The position numbers and the translations under genes were made by a program. Of a stretch of 64,000 nt of DNA, positions 26,146 to 35,096 are shown piece after piece. Below the pieces are notes generated by a model, which searched no databases, was not told the DNA's origin, and saw only the letters and a program-made list of their open reading frames with translations. The DNA comes from Thermoplasmata archaeon (lineage in GTDB: Archaea > Thermoplasmatota > Thermoplasmata > Lutacidiplasmatales > UBA184): positions 1 through 64,000 of the forward strand of contig JAKAAX010000002.1 of the NCBI GenBank assembly GCA_021802125.1, in the 5' to 3' direction. How positions within the stretch are numbered: position 1 is the stretch's first letter; every line of letters begins with the position of its first letter.

Positions 26146-26946
26146 CTAGCGGGAGCTCCGCCCGTAGAGGAGGAGGTCCTCGAGCGCGTCCTGCACGGAG
26201 GAGTGGAACCCCTGCGCGAGCCCGGATCCGAGCGACGCGACCGGGCCTCCCGCCAGCCGCTCGAAGAACGGCCTCGGGGGGGAGAGCTCCACGGTGCGCC
26301 GGGAGGGGACCCCCGCGGCGTGCGCAAGGTCCTCGAGTGCGGCTTCCCGGTCCCCGAGCGCGTCGATGAGGCCGAGGGCGAGCGCCTGCTTGCCGCTCCA
26401 GAACTCCCCCGTCGCGAGCGCCAGGATCTGGTCGCGGGGACGGCGGCGCTCCCGGGCCACCATGTCCACGAAGGAGTTGTAGCTCACTTCTCCCACCTTC
26501 AGGAGCTTCTCCCGCTCTTCGGGCGTGAGCGACCGGAGCCCCTGGTAGGCGTCCTTGTGCCGCCCCTGGTGGAGAAGCTCGACCTCGATGCCGATCTTCT
26601 GGAGCAGGGCCTGGACCGCGACGTGGGGCATGATGACGCCGATGGAGCCGACCGCGGACTCCTCGTAGGCGTAGATCCGGTGGGCCCCGAGCGCGGCCAT
26701 GTACGCGCCGGAGGCGGCCATGGACCCGACCGCCGCGACCACGGGTTTCACCTTGGCCACGCGCTTGACCGCGAGGTAGAGGTCGGTGGAGGCGATGTCC
26801 TCGCCCCCTCCGCTGCTGATGTCGAGCAGCAGCCCCCGGAACTTCGACTTGTCGCGGACGTACCGGAGGATCCGCAGGTAGGGTTCGACCGAGCGCTCGC
26901 GGATGGTACCGCGGAACTTGACCCTGGCCAGGACCGGACGCACCAT
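26146..26946 (-). CDS. S49-family serine peptidase (SppA-like)
   Basis: 266 residues. Signal-peptide-peptidase-like fold related to ClpP: RGLLLDISSGGGEDIASTDL, PVVAAVGSMAASGAYMAALG with the nucleophile Ser79, SAVGSIGVIMPHVAVQALLQ, and GRHKDAYQGLRSLTPEE with the general-base Lys131. No N-terminal membrane helix is seen, so it may be cytosolic or peripheral, unlike bacterial SppA. The ATG at 26946 is preferred over a frame extending to 27000 because a TATA box (26970-26977) lies 27 bp upstream. It probably degrades membrane-derived peptides. Confidence 0.85.
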   Translation of the reverse strand: MVRPVLARVKFRGTIRERSVEPYLRILRYVRDKSKFRGLLLDISSGGGEDIASTDLYLAVKRVAKVKPVVAAVGSMAASGAYMAALGAHRIYAYEESAVGSIGVIMPHVAVQALLQKIGIEVELLHQGRHKDAYQGLRSLTPEEREKLLKVGEVSYNSFVDMVARERRRPRDQILALATGEFWSGKQALALGLIDALGDREAALEDLAHAAGVPSRRTVELSPPRPFFERLAGGPVASLGSGLAQGFHSSVQDALEDLLLYGRSSR

Positions 26947-26969
26947 CGTGCTTTCACGCCAGCGGGCCG

Positions 26970-26977
26970 TATATATT
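26970..26977 (-). promoter_or_regulatory. TATA box for the S49 peptidase
   Basis: TATATATT on the plus strand (AATATATA on minus), 27 bp upstream of the ATG at 26946; leaderless spacing. Confidence 0.65.
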
Positions 26978-27019
26978 GACGAGGTGGGAGAGCTCCCCAC
27001 CTCGTGGGACCCGACCCGA

Positions 27020-27703
27020 TCAGGTCACGGTGATCGTTCCGGACATGAAGCCCGGCTCACCCATCGACCAGCCGTCGCACGGGGCATCGCACTGCCAGGC
27101 GACCGTGCCGGTGGTGTTGAGGTACATCTCGAAGGTCACGGAGTACCCCTGGGGCCCGTCCGCCTCATGGATCGGGACGTTCCAGCCGGCCGTGGTCTTC
27201 TGCGGGAGGGCACTGAACGTGTGCGAGACGTTCGCGACCGGGATCGAGGTCGCGGGGGTCCCCCAGGATGCGGGGGGAGCGGCGTTCTGATAGGCGATCC
27301 CTCCCAGCACGCCGAACACCTGGGCCACCGCGGAGGGGACCGGGTTCTGCCCGTTGTCGTAGTTCGTGATCGTGAAGATCAGGAGCGTATGCGAAGGCAC
27401 GGTGAAATTCGCAGGAGTGTACTGGTCGCTCCCGTTGAACGGGGCGGCGCACCAGGCGCATCCTCCCTTGATCGCGAGATAGATGTAGTCGGGGGGCGCG
27501 GGCGGGGCGGGCGCGGTCGTCGTCGGAGCGGGGGCCGGGGCCGCGGCGGCGTGCGGGGCGAGACCCCACACCACGTAGGAGATCGCGATCGCGAGGGCGA
27601 CCACGAAGACGTCGGCGAACAGGTGGTTCCAACCCCGGACGCTCATCCGGGGCTTGGAGCGCGAAACCGGTCGGGACGTGGAGCTGCGGGGGCTGCGAGA
27701 CAT
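27020..27703 (-). CDS. Membrane-anchored cupredoxin-like protein
   Basis: 227 residues. A basic start, one transmembrane helix (ADVFVVALAIAISYVVWGL), an Ala/Pro linker, then a beta-rich domain outside the membrane. Copper-site candidates: His in VANVSHTFSALPQ and the C-terminal loop WQCDAPCDGWSMGEPGFMSG. In classical cupredoxins and cytochrome oxidase subunit II this loop has C-x3-C/H-x3-H-x3-M. Here it has C-x3-C and two Met but no His, so the site is unusual. A second Cys pair (KGGCAWCAAP) lies near the start of the domain. It probably carries electrons to a terminal oxidase or acts in copper handling. No oxidase gene is in the window. Confidence 0.65.
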   Translation of the reverse strand: MSRSPRSSTSRPVSRSKPRMSVRGWNHLFADVFVVALAIAISYVVWGLAPHAAAAPAPAPTTTAPAPPAPPDYIYLAIKGGCAWCAAPFNGSDQYTPANFTVPSHTLLIFTITNYDNGQNPVPSAVAQVFGVLGGIAYQNAAPPASWGTPATSIPVANVSHTFSALPQKTTAGWNVPIHEADGPQGYSVTFEMYLNTTGTVAWQCDAPCDGWSMGEPGFMSGTITVT

Positions 27704-27869
27704 GGCGCCACCCGGTGGGGTTGAGGTAGTTAGAGCGGAGGTGAAGCCGGATTGACCCCGGAGGGCCGGGGACGCCCGCGGGAGTGGCGGGGGAGAGGGG
27801 GAGAGACCGGGGCGGGGCGCGCGTCGGGCCGGGGCTCCCTCTTCGCGTCCCTCCGACTCTATGAATAGG

Positions 27870-27876
27870 CATATAC
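27870..27876 (+). promoter_or_regulatory. TATA box for rfcS
   Basis: CATATAC centred 44 bp before the TTG at 27917. An upstream in-frame GTG (27881) would lie before the predicted transcription start, so this box argues for the later start. Confidence 0.5.
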
Positions 27877-27916
27877 GCCGGTGTTCCCCGGGGTCAGGGA
27901 GCGAGGCCCTCCACCT

Positions 27917-28930
27917 TTGACCGAACCGAAGCAAGGCGAGATCTGGATCGAGAAGTACCGGCCCCGCCACCTCGGGGAGATGGTGGGACAGACCAAGATC
28001 GTCCCCTTGCTGGAGGCCTACGTCAAGAAGCGGACGCTTCCGCACCTGCTCTTCGCCGGGCCCCCGGGGACCGGGAAGACGACCGCGGCGCTCTGTCTCG
28101 CCCGCGACCTGTACGGGGAGGACTGGAGGAGCTCCTTCCTGGAGCTCAATGCGTCGGACGAGCGGGGCATCGACACGGTCCGGGGCACGATCAAGAACTA
28201 CGCGCGCAGCGCTCCGCTCGGCGACATCCCGTTCAAGATCCTGTTCCTGGACGAGAGCGACAACCTGACCGCGGAGGCCCAGGCCTCGCTGCGCCGGACC
28301 ATGGAGCGGTACTCCTCGATCTGCCGGTTCATCCTCTCCTGCAACTACTCCTCCCGGATCATCGAACCCATCCAGTCGCGGTGCGGGGTCTTCCGCTTCA
28401 AGATCCTCCAGCCGGAGGAGATCCGGACCTATCTGGAGCGGATCGCCAAGGCCGAGAAGAAGACGGTCCTCCCCGAGGCGTACGAGGCGATCCTCCGGCT
28501 CTCCGAGGGGGACATGCGGCGGGCCGTCAACATCCTGCAGCTCGCCTCGACCTTCTCCGACAAGGTCGAGCCGGACACGGTCTACGAGAGCGCGGCCACC
28601 CCGCTCCCCCGGGAGGTGGAGGCGATGGTCAACGCCGCGATCGCCGGGGATTTCCTGGGGGCCCGGGACCGCCTCTTCTCGCTCTTCACCGAGCGCGGGG
28701 CGAGCGGCGAGGACGTCGTGAAGGCGATCCACGGGTACCTCGCGACCCTCGCGATCCCCGACCTCGAGCGCGTCCGGATGGTCGATGCGCTCGCCGAGAT
28801 CGAGTACCGCATCGTCGAAGGGGCCTCCGAAAGGATCCAGCTCGAGGCCTTCCTGACGCGCCTGAGCCTCCTGCGAGGCTCCCTCGGGGGCTCGCCTCCC
28901 TCGTCGGCCGCCTCTCCCTCGTCGCGATGA
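27917..28930 (+). CDS. rfcS: Replication factor C small subunit
   Basis: 337 residues from a TTG (an in-frame GTG at 27881 would add 12 residues). Clamp-loader AAA+ ATPase that opens the PCNA ring. Seen: IWIEKYRPRHLGEMVGQ (RFC box II), the Walker A FAGPPGTGKTTAALCLARDL, ELNASDERGIDTVR, Walker B FLDESDNLTAEAQASLRRTM, and the arginine-finger S-R-C in IEPIQSRCGVFRFK. The C-terminal collar is complete. The start MTEPKQGEIWIEKYRP matches archaeal RfcS proteins and fits the TATA position. It overlaps moaC by 4 bp, so replication and cofactor genes share a transcript. Confidence 0.92.
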   Translation: MTEPKQGEIWIEKYRPRHLGEMVGQTKIVPLLEAYVKKRTLPHLLFAGPPGTGKTTAALCLARDLYGEDWRSSFLELNASDERGIDTVRGTIKNYARSAPLGDIPFKILFLDESDNLTAEAQASLRRTMERYSSICRFILSCNYSSRIIEPIQSRCGVFRFKILQPEEIRTYLERIAKAEKKTVLPEAYEAILRLSEGDMRRAVNILQLASTFSDKVEPDTVYESAATPLPREVEAMVNAAIAGDFLGARDRLFSLFTERGASGEDVVKAIHGYLATLAIPDLERVRMVDALAEIEYRIVEGASERIQLEAFLTRLSLLRGSLGGSPPSSAASPSSR

Positions 28931-29436
28931 CGCCCCGACGCTCGGTCGCCCGGGATCGCCCCGCCTCCTCTCGCACGGGCCCTTCCCGTTCCACGGCCCA
29001 GCGCGACATCCTCCAGAAGCCGGTCTCGTACCGACGCGCGGAGGTCGAGGGGGAGCTCCGCCTCTCCCCGCGCTCCCGGCGCGCCATCGCCGAAGGGCAG
29101 GTGGAGAAGGGGGACCCCCGCGTGGCCGGGGGGCTCGCGGGCATGTCCGCCATGAAGCGGACCGCGGAGCTCATCCCGCACTGCCACATCGTTCCTCTGA
29201 CCTCGAGCCGCGTGGACCTGGAGCTCACCCCCAAAGGCGTACGGGTCCGCGCCGTCGCCGAAGCGCGGTGGTCGACCGGCGTGGAGATGGAGGCCCTGGT
29301 GGGAGCGACGGTGGCGCTGCTCACCGTTTGGGACATGGTGAAATACCTGGAGAAGGATGCGAGCGGTCAGTACCCGGGCACGGCCATGGGCCCCGTCCGG
29401 GTCGTCCGCAAGATCAAGTCACCGTCGCATCCCTGA
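28927..29436 (+). CDS. moaC: Cyclic pyranopterin monophosphate synthase MoaC
   Basis: 169 residues. MoaC completes the first step of molybdenum-cofactor synthesis from the MoaA product. Family blocks: DILQKPVSYRRAEVEGELRL, MSAMKRTAELIPHCHIVPLT (active-site Lys and His), and TGVEMEALVGATVALLTVWD followed by MVKYLEKD with the catalytic Asp/Lys. The N-terminal 25 residues are an Arg/Ser-rich extension. It starts in the ATGA overlap with rfcS and is followed by moaB. Confidence 0.92.
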   Translation: MTPRRSVARDRPASSRTGPSRSTAQRDILQKPVSYRRAEVEGELRLSPRSRRAIAEGQVEKGDPRVAGGLAGMSAMKRTAELIPHCHIVPLTSSRVDLELTPKGVRVRAVAEARWSTGVEMEALVGATVALLTVWDMVKYLEKDASGQYPGTAMGPVRVVRKIKSPSHP

Positions 29437-29444
29437 GGTCCAAC

Positions 29445-30083
29445 ATGCCCTCCCCTAGTGCGAACTCCACCGCCACGTCCCACGCCGCGACCGTTCCCGG
29501 ATCTTCCTCTTCCTCTTCCTCTTCTTCTTCCTCCTCGAGCCCCTCGGGCGCCCACGGCGCTGGCCCGGGCGCGGGGGCAGCTTCCGCGCAGCGTCATCAC
29601 CTCGGGGCCACCCGACCGCTCGTCTTCGGGGTCCTCACCACGTCGGACACCCACACCGAGGACGACGACGACTCCGGCAAGCTGGTGAAGCAGCTGCTCG
29701 GCGAGGCCGGCCACCAGGTCCCTCACTACGCGCTCGTCGCGAACTCCGTCGCGGACATCCGCGAGACGGTGGACAAGTGGCTCTCCGACCGACGGCTCGA
29801 GGCCATCATCACCATCGGAGGGACCGGCGTGAGCTCCCGGGACGTGACCATCGAGGCGCTGGCCGGGATGGGGGGGAAGTCGCTGGAAGGTTTCGGGGAC
29901 CTCTACCGGATGCTGAGCTTCCAGGAGGTGGGTCCGCTCGCGGTCCTCTCCCGCGCCTCGCTCTTCGCGATCCAGAACCGCCCCGTCTTCGCGGTCCCCG
30001 GCTCGGAGCGCGCCTGCCGCCTGGCCCTGAGCCGTCTCGTCCTGCCGGCCGCGGAGCACCTCGTCGAGGAGCTCGCTCGCTGA
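29445..30083 (+). CDS. moaB: Molybdenum cofactor biosynthesis protein MoaB/MogA family
   Basis: 212 residues. Adenylylates molybdopterin before metal insertion. The core begins near residue 55: LVFGVLTTSDTHTEDDDDSG, later EAIITIGGTGVSSRDVTIEA (molybdopterin-binding G-G-T-G loop) and the tail FAVPGSERACRLALSRLVLP. The first 55 residues are a Ser/Ala/Gly-rich tract including about 13 Ser in a row, encoded by a TTCCTC-type microsatellite (about 29504-29540); it is absent from other family members. The start at 29445 lies 8 bp after moaC. Confidence 0.88.
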   Translation: MPSPSANSTATSHAATVPGSSSSSSSSSSSSSPSGAHGAGPGAGAASAQRHHLGATRPLVFGVLTTSDTHTEDDDDSGKLVKQLLGEAGHQVPHYALVANSVADIRETVDKWLSDRRLEAIITIGGTGVSSRDVTIEALAGMGGKSLEGFGDLYRMLSFQEVGPLAVLSRASLFAIQNRPVFAVPGSERACRLALSRLVLPAAEHLVEELAR

Positions 30084-30182
30084 GGGGTCCCCTCGCTCGC
30101 TCCTGACCGGAGGAGCAACGACCGCGGCCACCGCAAAAGGGGTTTATCTCCGAACGGCGTGCGGAGTCCTGGGCGTGAAGGC

Positions 30183-30500
30183 ATGGGTGTCAAAGATCTC
30201 GATATGCAGAGCTTCGAAAGCTTCCCGCAGGAGAACACGGTGGCGCTGGTGGACGTCTGGGCGCCCTGGTGCGGTCCGTGCCGCATGGTCTCTCCCATCG
30301 TCGAGAGGCTCGCGAAGAAGTACGACGGCAAGGTCGGCTTCGGCAAGCTCAACTCGGACGACAACTCCGAGACCGCCCAGAAGCTGGGCGTGATGAGCAT
30401 CCCCACGCTCCTGTTCTACAAGAGCGGCAAGCTCGTCGACCGCATCGTCGGGGCCTACCCCGAGGACGTGATCGAGGAGCACCTGAAGAAGCTCCTCTGA
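30183..30500 (+). CDS. trxA: Thioredoxin
   Basis: 105 residues, the standard thioredoxin length. Disulfide reductase with the active site DVWAPWCGPCRMVSP (Cys30 and Cys33), the cis-Pro loop MSIPTLLFYKSGKLVDRIVG and the C-terminal helix. An in-frame GTG at 30159 would add eight residues. The ATG at 30183 is preferred because TTTATCT at 30143-30149 puts transcription start just upstream of it. Cytosolic; no reductase gene lies next to it. Confidence 0.92.
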   Translation: MGVKDLDMQSFESFPQENTVALVDVWAPWCGPCRMVSPIVERLAKKYDGKVGFGKLNSDDNSETAQKLGVMSIPTLLFYKSGKLVDRIVGAYPEDVIEEHLKKLL

Positions 30501-30577
30501 CTCACCCCCGCGGGCCCCCCCGGGGACGGGGAAGGCCGGACGCAGGACGGCCGGACGGCGGGGTTCTCAGGCGCGAG

Positions 30578-30585
30578 CTTTATCC
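30578..30585 (+). promoter_or_regulatory. TATA-like box for prf1
   Basis: CTTTATCC about 40 bp upstream of the ATG at 30621, suggesting a short leader. Confidence 0.45.
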
Positions 30586-30620
30586 TTCCCAGCGCGGGGG
30601 CGGCGCGCCTCGCGTGACCT

Positions 30621-31916
30621 ATGCCGGCGGAGAAGAACCCCGAAACGAAGGACCCGCAGCTCGTCCGCTACGAGTTCCGACGGATGCTGGAGGAGCTCGG
30701 CTCGATCCGCGGACGCGCGACCGAGCTGGTCACGCTCTACGTCCCCCCCGCCCGCGCCATCGCGGACGTCTCCAACTACCTGCGGAACGAGTACGCCCAG
30801 GCGGGGAACATCAAGAGCCGCACGACCCGGAAGAACGTGCTCTCCGCGCTCGAGACGATCCTGAACCGGCTGAAGCAGTACCGGGTCCCCCCGGAGCACG
30901 GGCTCGCCTTCTTCGTCGGAGCGAAGCCGATCGGGGCGGACAAGTACGAGATGGTCCAGTACGTGATCGAACCGCCGGAACCTCTGAACACGTACATGTA
31001 CCGCTGCGACTCGGAGTTCGTCCTCGAGCCGCTCAAGGAGATGGTCCATGAGCCCGAGCTCTGGGGGCTCATCGTCATGGACCGGGCCGAGGTCACCCTC
31101 GGCTGGCTGAAGGGCAAGCGGGTGGAGGCGGTCCGCAACAAGCAGTCGCTCGTGCCCTCCAAGCACGGGCGCGGCGGGCAGTCCCAGCACCGTTTCGAGC
31201 GGCTCATCGAGCACGCGGCCCACGACTTCTTCGTTCGGTGCGGGGAGATGGCGGCCGAGCTCTACCTGCCGGTGAAGGACCAGCTGAAGGGGCTCCTCAT
31301 CGGCGGCCCCGGGGCGACGAAGGAGTACTTCGTCAAGCAGAACTACCTCCACTACGAGCTCCAGAAGAAAGTCATCGAGCCTCTCTTTGACGTCGGCTAC
31401 ACCGATGAGTACGGGCTGAAGGAGCTGGTCGAGAAGGCCACGATCACCCTCCACGGCCTGGAGCTCACGGAAGAGAAGCGCATAGTGCAGCGGCTGCTCC
31501 GGGAGGCCCGCCGGGCCGAAGGGAGCCTCGCCGCCTACGGCGAGGGCGAGGTCAAGCGCGCGCTCGGGCTCGGCGCCGTCGAGGTCCTGCTCATCTCCGA
31601 GGGGCTGCACCGCCGGCGCGTCTCGCTCAAGTGCTCGAAGTGCAACCACACCTTCGTGCGGGTCCTGGACGACGCCCAGGTGGACGCCGCCGTGCACGCC
31701 TCCTGCCCGAAGTGCGCCGGCACGAACTCCCTGGAGATCGAGGGGTCGGAGGACCACGTGGGGGAGCTCTTCCGGGAGGCCGAGGGCTCCGGCGCGACCG
31801 TCCGGATGATCTCGACCGAGAGCGACGAGGGGTCGATGCTCCTCAAGGCGTTCGGAGGGGTGGCCGCGATCCTGCGCTACGGGCTGCCCTCCCCCGCTCC
31901 TGCGGCCCACGCGTGA
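30621..31916 (+). CDS. prf1: Peptide chain release factor aRF1
   Basis: 431 residues. Reads all three stop codons and releases the peptide. Domain 1 has the decoding motif NIKS (residues 63-66) and the YxCxxxF motif (YMYRCDSEF); domain 2 has the hydrolysis motif GGQ (about 185-187, in GRGGQSQHRFERL); domain 3 carries a zinc mini-domain with CSKCNHTF ... CPKCAG. Length and order match archaeal aRF1. Transcribed on its own; tRNA-Arg follows 79 bp later. Confidence 0.95.
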   Translation: MPAEKNPETKDPQLVRYEFRRMLEELGSIRGRATELVTLYVPPARAIADVSNYLRNEYAQAGNIKSRTTRKNVLSALETILNRLKQYRVPPEHGLAFFVGAKPIGADKYEMVQYVIEPPEPLNTYMYRCDSEFVLEPLKEMVHEPELWGLIVMDRAEVTLGWLKGKRVEAVRNKQSLVPSKHGRGGQSQHRFERLIEHAAHDFFVRCGEMAAELYLPVKDQLKGLLIGGPGATKEYFVKQNYLHYELQKKVIEPLFDVGYTDEYGLKELVEKATITLHGLELTEEKRIVQRLLREARRAEGSLAAYGEGEVKRALGLGAVEVLLISEGLHRRRVSLKCSKCNHTFVRVLDDAQVDAAVHASCPKCAGTNSLEIEGSEDHVGELFREAEGSGATVRMISTESDEGSMLLKAFGGVAAILRYGLPSPAPAAHA

Positions 31917-31947
31917 GGGGTAGGCCCGCGGGGCGGCGCGACCTAGC

Positions 31948-31956
31948 CTCTTATCC
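31948..31956 (+). promoter_or_regulatory. TATA-like box for tRNA-Arg
   Basis: CTCTTATCC ends 40 bp before the tRNA 5' end. Confidence 0.4.
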
Positions 31957-31995
31957 TGGGTGACGTAGCGCCCCTGTCCGTCCGGGGACGCGCGT

Positions 31996-32070
31996 GCGCC
32001 GGTGGCTCAGCCTGGATAGAGCGTTCGGTTCCTAACCGAAACGTCGTGGGTCCGAATCCCACCCGGCGCG
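31996..32070 (+). tRNA. tRNA-Arg (anticodon CCT)
   Basis: A complete cloverleaf: acceptor GCGCCGG pairs with CCGGCGC; the D-stem is GCTC/GAGC; the anticodon stem TTCGG/CCGAA closes the loop TTCCTAA with anticodon CCT; the T-arm is GTGGG-TCCGAAT-CCCAC; the discriminator is G. CCA is not encoded. Reads AGG codons. No intron. Confidence 0.95.
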
Positions 32071-32113
32071 TCGTCCCCCCGGCCGGTGCCGGTCATCGCG
32101 CGAAGGAGGAGAG

Positions 32114-33136
32114 TTGGGGCAGGGTCGGGACCGGCGAGACAGGGCGCGATCCCCCGGCCCGGGCGCGTCGCGCACCCCAAGTCCCGCCTCCTCTCGGGCC
32201 TCCTACCGGGGCCCGGGACGGTTCCGGCACGCGGGCGCCTACGAGGTCGAGCGGGAGTGGCGCCGGTACGAAGGGACCCCCCAGCGGGAGCTCCTTCGTG
32301 GGGTCCGGGAGCGCTTCCTGGAGCGGGCCCTGAGGACGGCCTCGGAGGAGGTCCGCTGGGCTGCCGAAGTGGGCCCAGGGCCGGGAAGGTTCACGCCCCT
32401 GGTGGGGCAGGGGGCCGAGCGATTGCTGCTGGTCGACCTCTCCACTCCAATGCTCCGGGCGGCCGCGGAGCGGGTGGAGGCCGGGTCGGGGCCGTCCTCC
32501 GAGGGGGGAGTTGACCTCGTCCAGGCGGACGCCTCCCGCTCGCCGCTGAAGGAGAGGTCGCTGGACCGCGTCGTGGCCCTCGGGAACCTGGTGGGGTTCG
32601 CCGGACCCAGGGCCCGCTCGGTCCTCGAGGGGCTCGCGCGCGCGGTGGCGCCGGGGGGAGCGCTGGTCCTCGAAACGCAGGCGGCCGTGACGTTCGTGCC
32701 GCGCTTCCTCGATGAGGCCGGGCCGCCCGAGCTCCGCCGCACCTTTGTCTCCGACCCCCGGCACGAGCTCCCAAGGCTGCTGCGGGAGGGATGGAGACCC
32801 GTCCCACCGCCAAAGCCGGCGGGCAGGGAGGGATCCGGGGACATCAGGGGCATCGGCGGCATCGGGAGCCTCGGAGGCCTCGGGGGAACCGGTCCCACGT
32901 TCCGATTCATGGCCCGTAGCGAGGTCTCTCATCTCCTCTCGCGGGAGGGCCTGAACGTCGTCGATGAGCTCGTGGCCGCTCCGCTCCTGGGCGGGAGTCC
33001 GGAGCTCCTGGACACCCTCCTACGCTCGGGAGGGCCCGGCCTCCGCGCATTGCTCCGCTGGGAGGAGACGGTGGGACGGGAGAGGGAGTTCCTCGAGGCG
33101 GGCGGTCATCTTCTGACCTGCGCCGTGCGCGACTGA
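32114..33136 (+). CDS. Class I SAM-dependent methyltransferase
   Basis: 340 residues from a TTG preceded by a strong SD (GGAGGAG), which decides the start. The SAM-binding core: WAAEVGPGPGRFTPLVGQGA (motif I), LLLVDLSTPMLRAAAERV (acidic end of strand 2), VDLVQADASRSPL and DRVVALGNLVGFAGPRA, as in UbiE-like methyltransferases. A Gly/Ile-rich repeated stretch (GDIRGIGGIGSLGGLGGTG), unusual for the family, is inserted before the last strands. The substrate is unknown. It stands between tRNA-Arg and the glyoxylate genes, in no obvious operon. Confidence 0.7.
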   Translation: MGQGRDRRDRARSPGPGASRTPSPASSRASYRGPGRFRHAGAYEVEREWRRYEGTPQRELLRGVRERFLERALRTASEEVRWAAEVGPGPGRFTPLVGQGAERLLLVDLSTPMLRAAAERVEAGSGPSSEGGVDLVQADASRSPLKERSLDRVVALGNLVGFAGPRARSVLEGLARAVAPGGALVLETQAAVTFVPRFLDEAGPPELRRTFVSDPRHELPRLLREGWRPVPPPKPAGREGSGDIRGIGGIGSLGGLGGTGPTFRFMARSEVSHLLSREGLNVVDELVAAPLLGGSPELLDTLLRSGGPGLRALLRWEETVGREREFLEAGGHLLTCAVRD

Positions 33137-33218
33137 GCCGGGCCCCGGAGGGACCGATCCAGGGTCCTCGGACGGGCGCAGCTCCCCCCCGGTCGGGGGC
33201 CCCGGGTCGCCCACTTTG

Positions 33219-33247
33219 CTCGTCGTGGGTCGCTCCGTCACGACGAG
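33219..33247. promoter_or_regulatory. Inverted repeat upstream of the glyoxylate genes
   Basis: CTCGTCGTG and CACGACGAG, exact 9-bp arms with an 11-bp spacer. It ends 11 bp before a TATA-like TCTATTATG (33259-33267), so it may be an operator for aceB-aceA. Alternatively it is a transcript hairpin after the preceding gene. Confidence 0.5.
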
Positions 33248-33419
33248 TTCCGAGAAGGTCTATTATGCGGGTCTGGATGAGGCCGCCGTGAGCGGCGCCA
33301 GGAGAGCTCTTTCTCCGTGGGCACGCCCGCTCGAGACGCGGCCCCGATCGCACGCCTTCGTGCCCTGTGGCCGGTGCGGTCAGGACGGTCCCGAATCGTC
33401 CGTTCAGGAGTAGGGACCC

Positions 33420-35096
33420 ATGCCGAGCCCCGCTGCCGAGCTCCAAGCCCCGCACGGCCGCCCGGACCTCCGCGAGGCGCTGAACCCCGCGCTCCGCGCG
33501 GAGACCCTGGAGCTCCACGGGCCGGTCCCCGCCTCCCTGAGCCCTGTCGTCAACGAGGCCTCCCTCCGGTTCGTGGCCGCGCTCACCGAGCGCTTCGAGT
33601 CGCGTCGCAACGCCCTCCTGGAGGCGCGAGAAGAGTACCAGGCCTCGATGGACGGCGGGGCGCTGCCCTCCTTCGACCCCTCCACGAGGTCGGTCCGAAG
33701 CTCCTCCTGGCGCGCGGCGCCCCCTCCGAAGGAGCTCCACGACCGGCGGATCGAGATCACCGGGCCGACGGACCGCAAGATGATGATCAACGCCCTCAAT
33801 TCCGGGGCGCAGGTCTACATGGCCGACTTCGAGGACGCCCACGCCCCGGCGTGGAAGCTGACCCTGGAGGGGCAGCGGAACCTGTACGATGCCGTCCGGG
33901 GTTCCCTCGAGTTCCGGAGCCCGGAGGGCAAGTCCTACGCCCTCCGCTCCCCCCACGCCGTCCTCATGGTCCGCCCCCGGGGCTGGCACCTGGACGAGGA
34001 GGGGCTCACCTTCGGCGGCGAGGCGGTCCCGGCGAGCCTCTTCGATTTCGGGCTCTACTTCTTCGCGAACGCCCAGGCCCTGAAGGCGGCCGGCTCCGGG
34101 GTCTACCTCTACCTGCCCAAGCTGCAGAGCGGGGCGGAGGCCGCGCTCTGGAACGACGTGCTCGGGTTCGCGGAGGAGAGTCTGGGGCTCCCCACCGGGA
34201 GCGTCCGCTGCACCGTGCTCATCGAGACCCTCCCGGCGCTCTACCAGATGCACGAGATCCTCTACGCGCTCCGCGAGAGGGTCCTCGGGGTCAACCTCGG
34301 CCGATGGGACCTCCTGTTCAGTTTCATCAAGACGCTGCGCGCCCACCGCGACCGGGTGCTGCCGGACCGCTCGGTCCTGACCATGGACACCCCGTTCATG
34401 CTCGAGGCCTCGCGCTACCTCGTGCGCACCTGCCACGAGCGGGGGGCCCAGGCGATCGGGGGCATGGCGGCCGACATCCCGGTCCGCGATGACGCGGAGC
34501 TCAACGGGGAGGCGATCGCGCGCGTGGTGCACGACAAGGAGCGGGAGCTCTCCCACGGCTACGACGGCACCTGGATCGCCCACCCGGGGCTTGTCGCGGT
34601 CGTGCGCCGGGTGTTCGACGCTCCCCGACCCACTCCCGTCCCCTCCGAGCCCGGCCCCGACCCGGACCCCCGGGTCTTCCTTCAGGTCCCTCCCGGTCGG
34701 CCCACCGTGGCGGGCATGCGCGCGGACGTCAACGCGGCGGTGCAGTACCTGGAGTCCTGGCTGCGCGCGGTCGGCGCGGCCGCGATCCGCTACCGGATGG
34801 AGGACACGGCGACCGCGGAGATCTGCCGCGCTCAGCTCTGGCAGTGGGTCCACCTCGAGGTCCCCCTCGAAGGGGGGACCGCGGCGACGCCCGAGCTCTT
34901 CCACCGGGTGGTGGAGGAGGAGATGGGGGCGATCCGCCGAGAGGTGGGGGAGGAGCGCTGGGCCCGTGGGGAGTACGGGGGCGCGAGGAAGCTGCTCGAA
35001 GAGTTGGTCGACGGAGCGGAGCTCGAAGAGTTCTTGACCCTCCGCGCTGGACCCTGGCTTGACGGATCCCCCCTGGGGCTCGGACACCGAACATGA
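33420..35096 (+). CDS. aceB: Malate synthase (isoform A type)
   Basis: 558 residues. Condenses glyoxylate with acetyl-CoA to malate. Family blocks: [40 protein letters not shown] with the catalytic Arg, [19 protein letters not shown] (Mg-binding Glu), [18 protein letters not shown], and [20 protein letters not shown] with the catalytic Asp. Length (about 530-560) and order match bacterial malate synthase A, not the 720-residue G form. A proline-rich 20-residue loop follows the Arg/Asp-rich middle. The gene overlaps aceA by 4 bp (ATGA). Such a pair is uncommon in archaea outside haloarchaea and suggests transfer from bacteria. Confidence 0.93.
   Translation: MPSPAAELQAPHGRPDLREALNPALRAETLELHGPVPASLSPVVNEASLRFVAALTERFESRRNALLEAREEYQASMDGGALPSFDPSTRSVRSSSWRAAPPPKELHDRRIEITGPTDRKMMINALNSGAQVYMADFEDAHAPAWKLTLEGQRNLYDAVRGSLEFRSPEGKSYALRSPHAVLMVRPRGWHLDEEGLTFGGEAVPASLFDFGLYFFANAQALKAAGSGVYLYLPKLQSGAEAALWNDVLGFAEESLGLPTGSVRCTVLIETLPALYQMHEILYALRERVLGVNLGRWDLLFSFIKTLRAHRDRVLPDRSVLTMDTPFMLEASRYLVRTCHERGAQAIGGMAADIPVRDDAELNGEAIARVVHDKERELSHGYDGTWIAHPGLVAVVRRVFDAPRPTPVPSEPGPDPDPRVFLQVPPGRPTVAGMRADVNAAVQYLESWLRAVGAAAIRYRMEDTATAEICRAQLWQWVHLEVPLEGGTAATPELFHRVVEEEMGAIRREVGEERWARGEYGGARKLLEELVDGAELEEFLTLRAGPWLDGSPLGLGHRT

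Noticed and set aside
33216..33413. A 65-codon frame upstream of malate synthase
   Set aside because: It begins within the inverted repeat, before the TATA-like box, so it could not be translated from that promoter; the sequence is not family-like.
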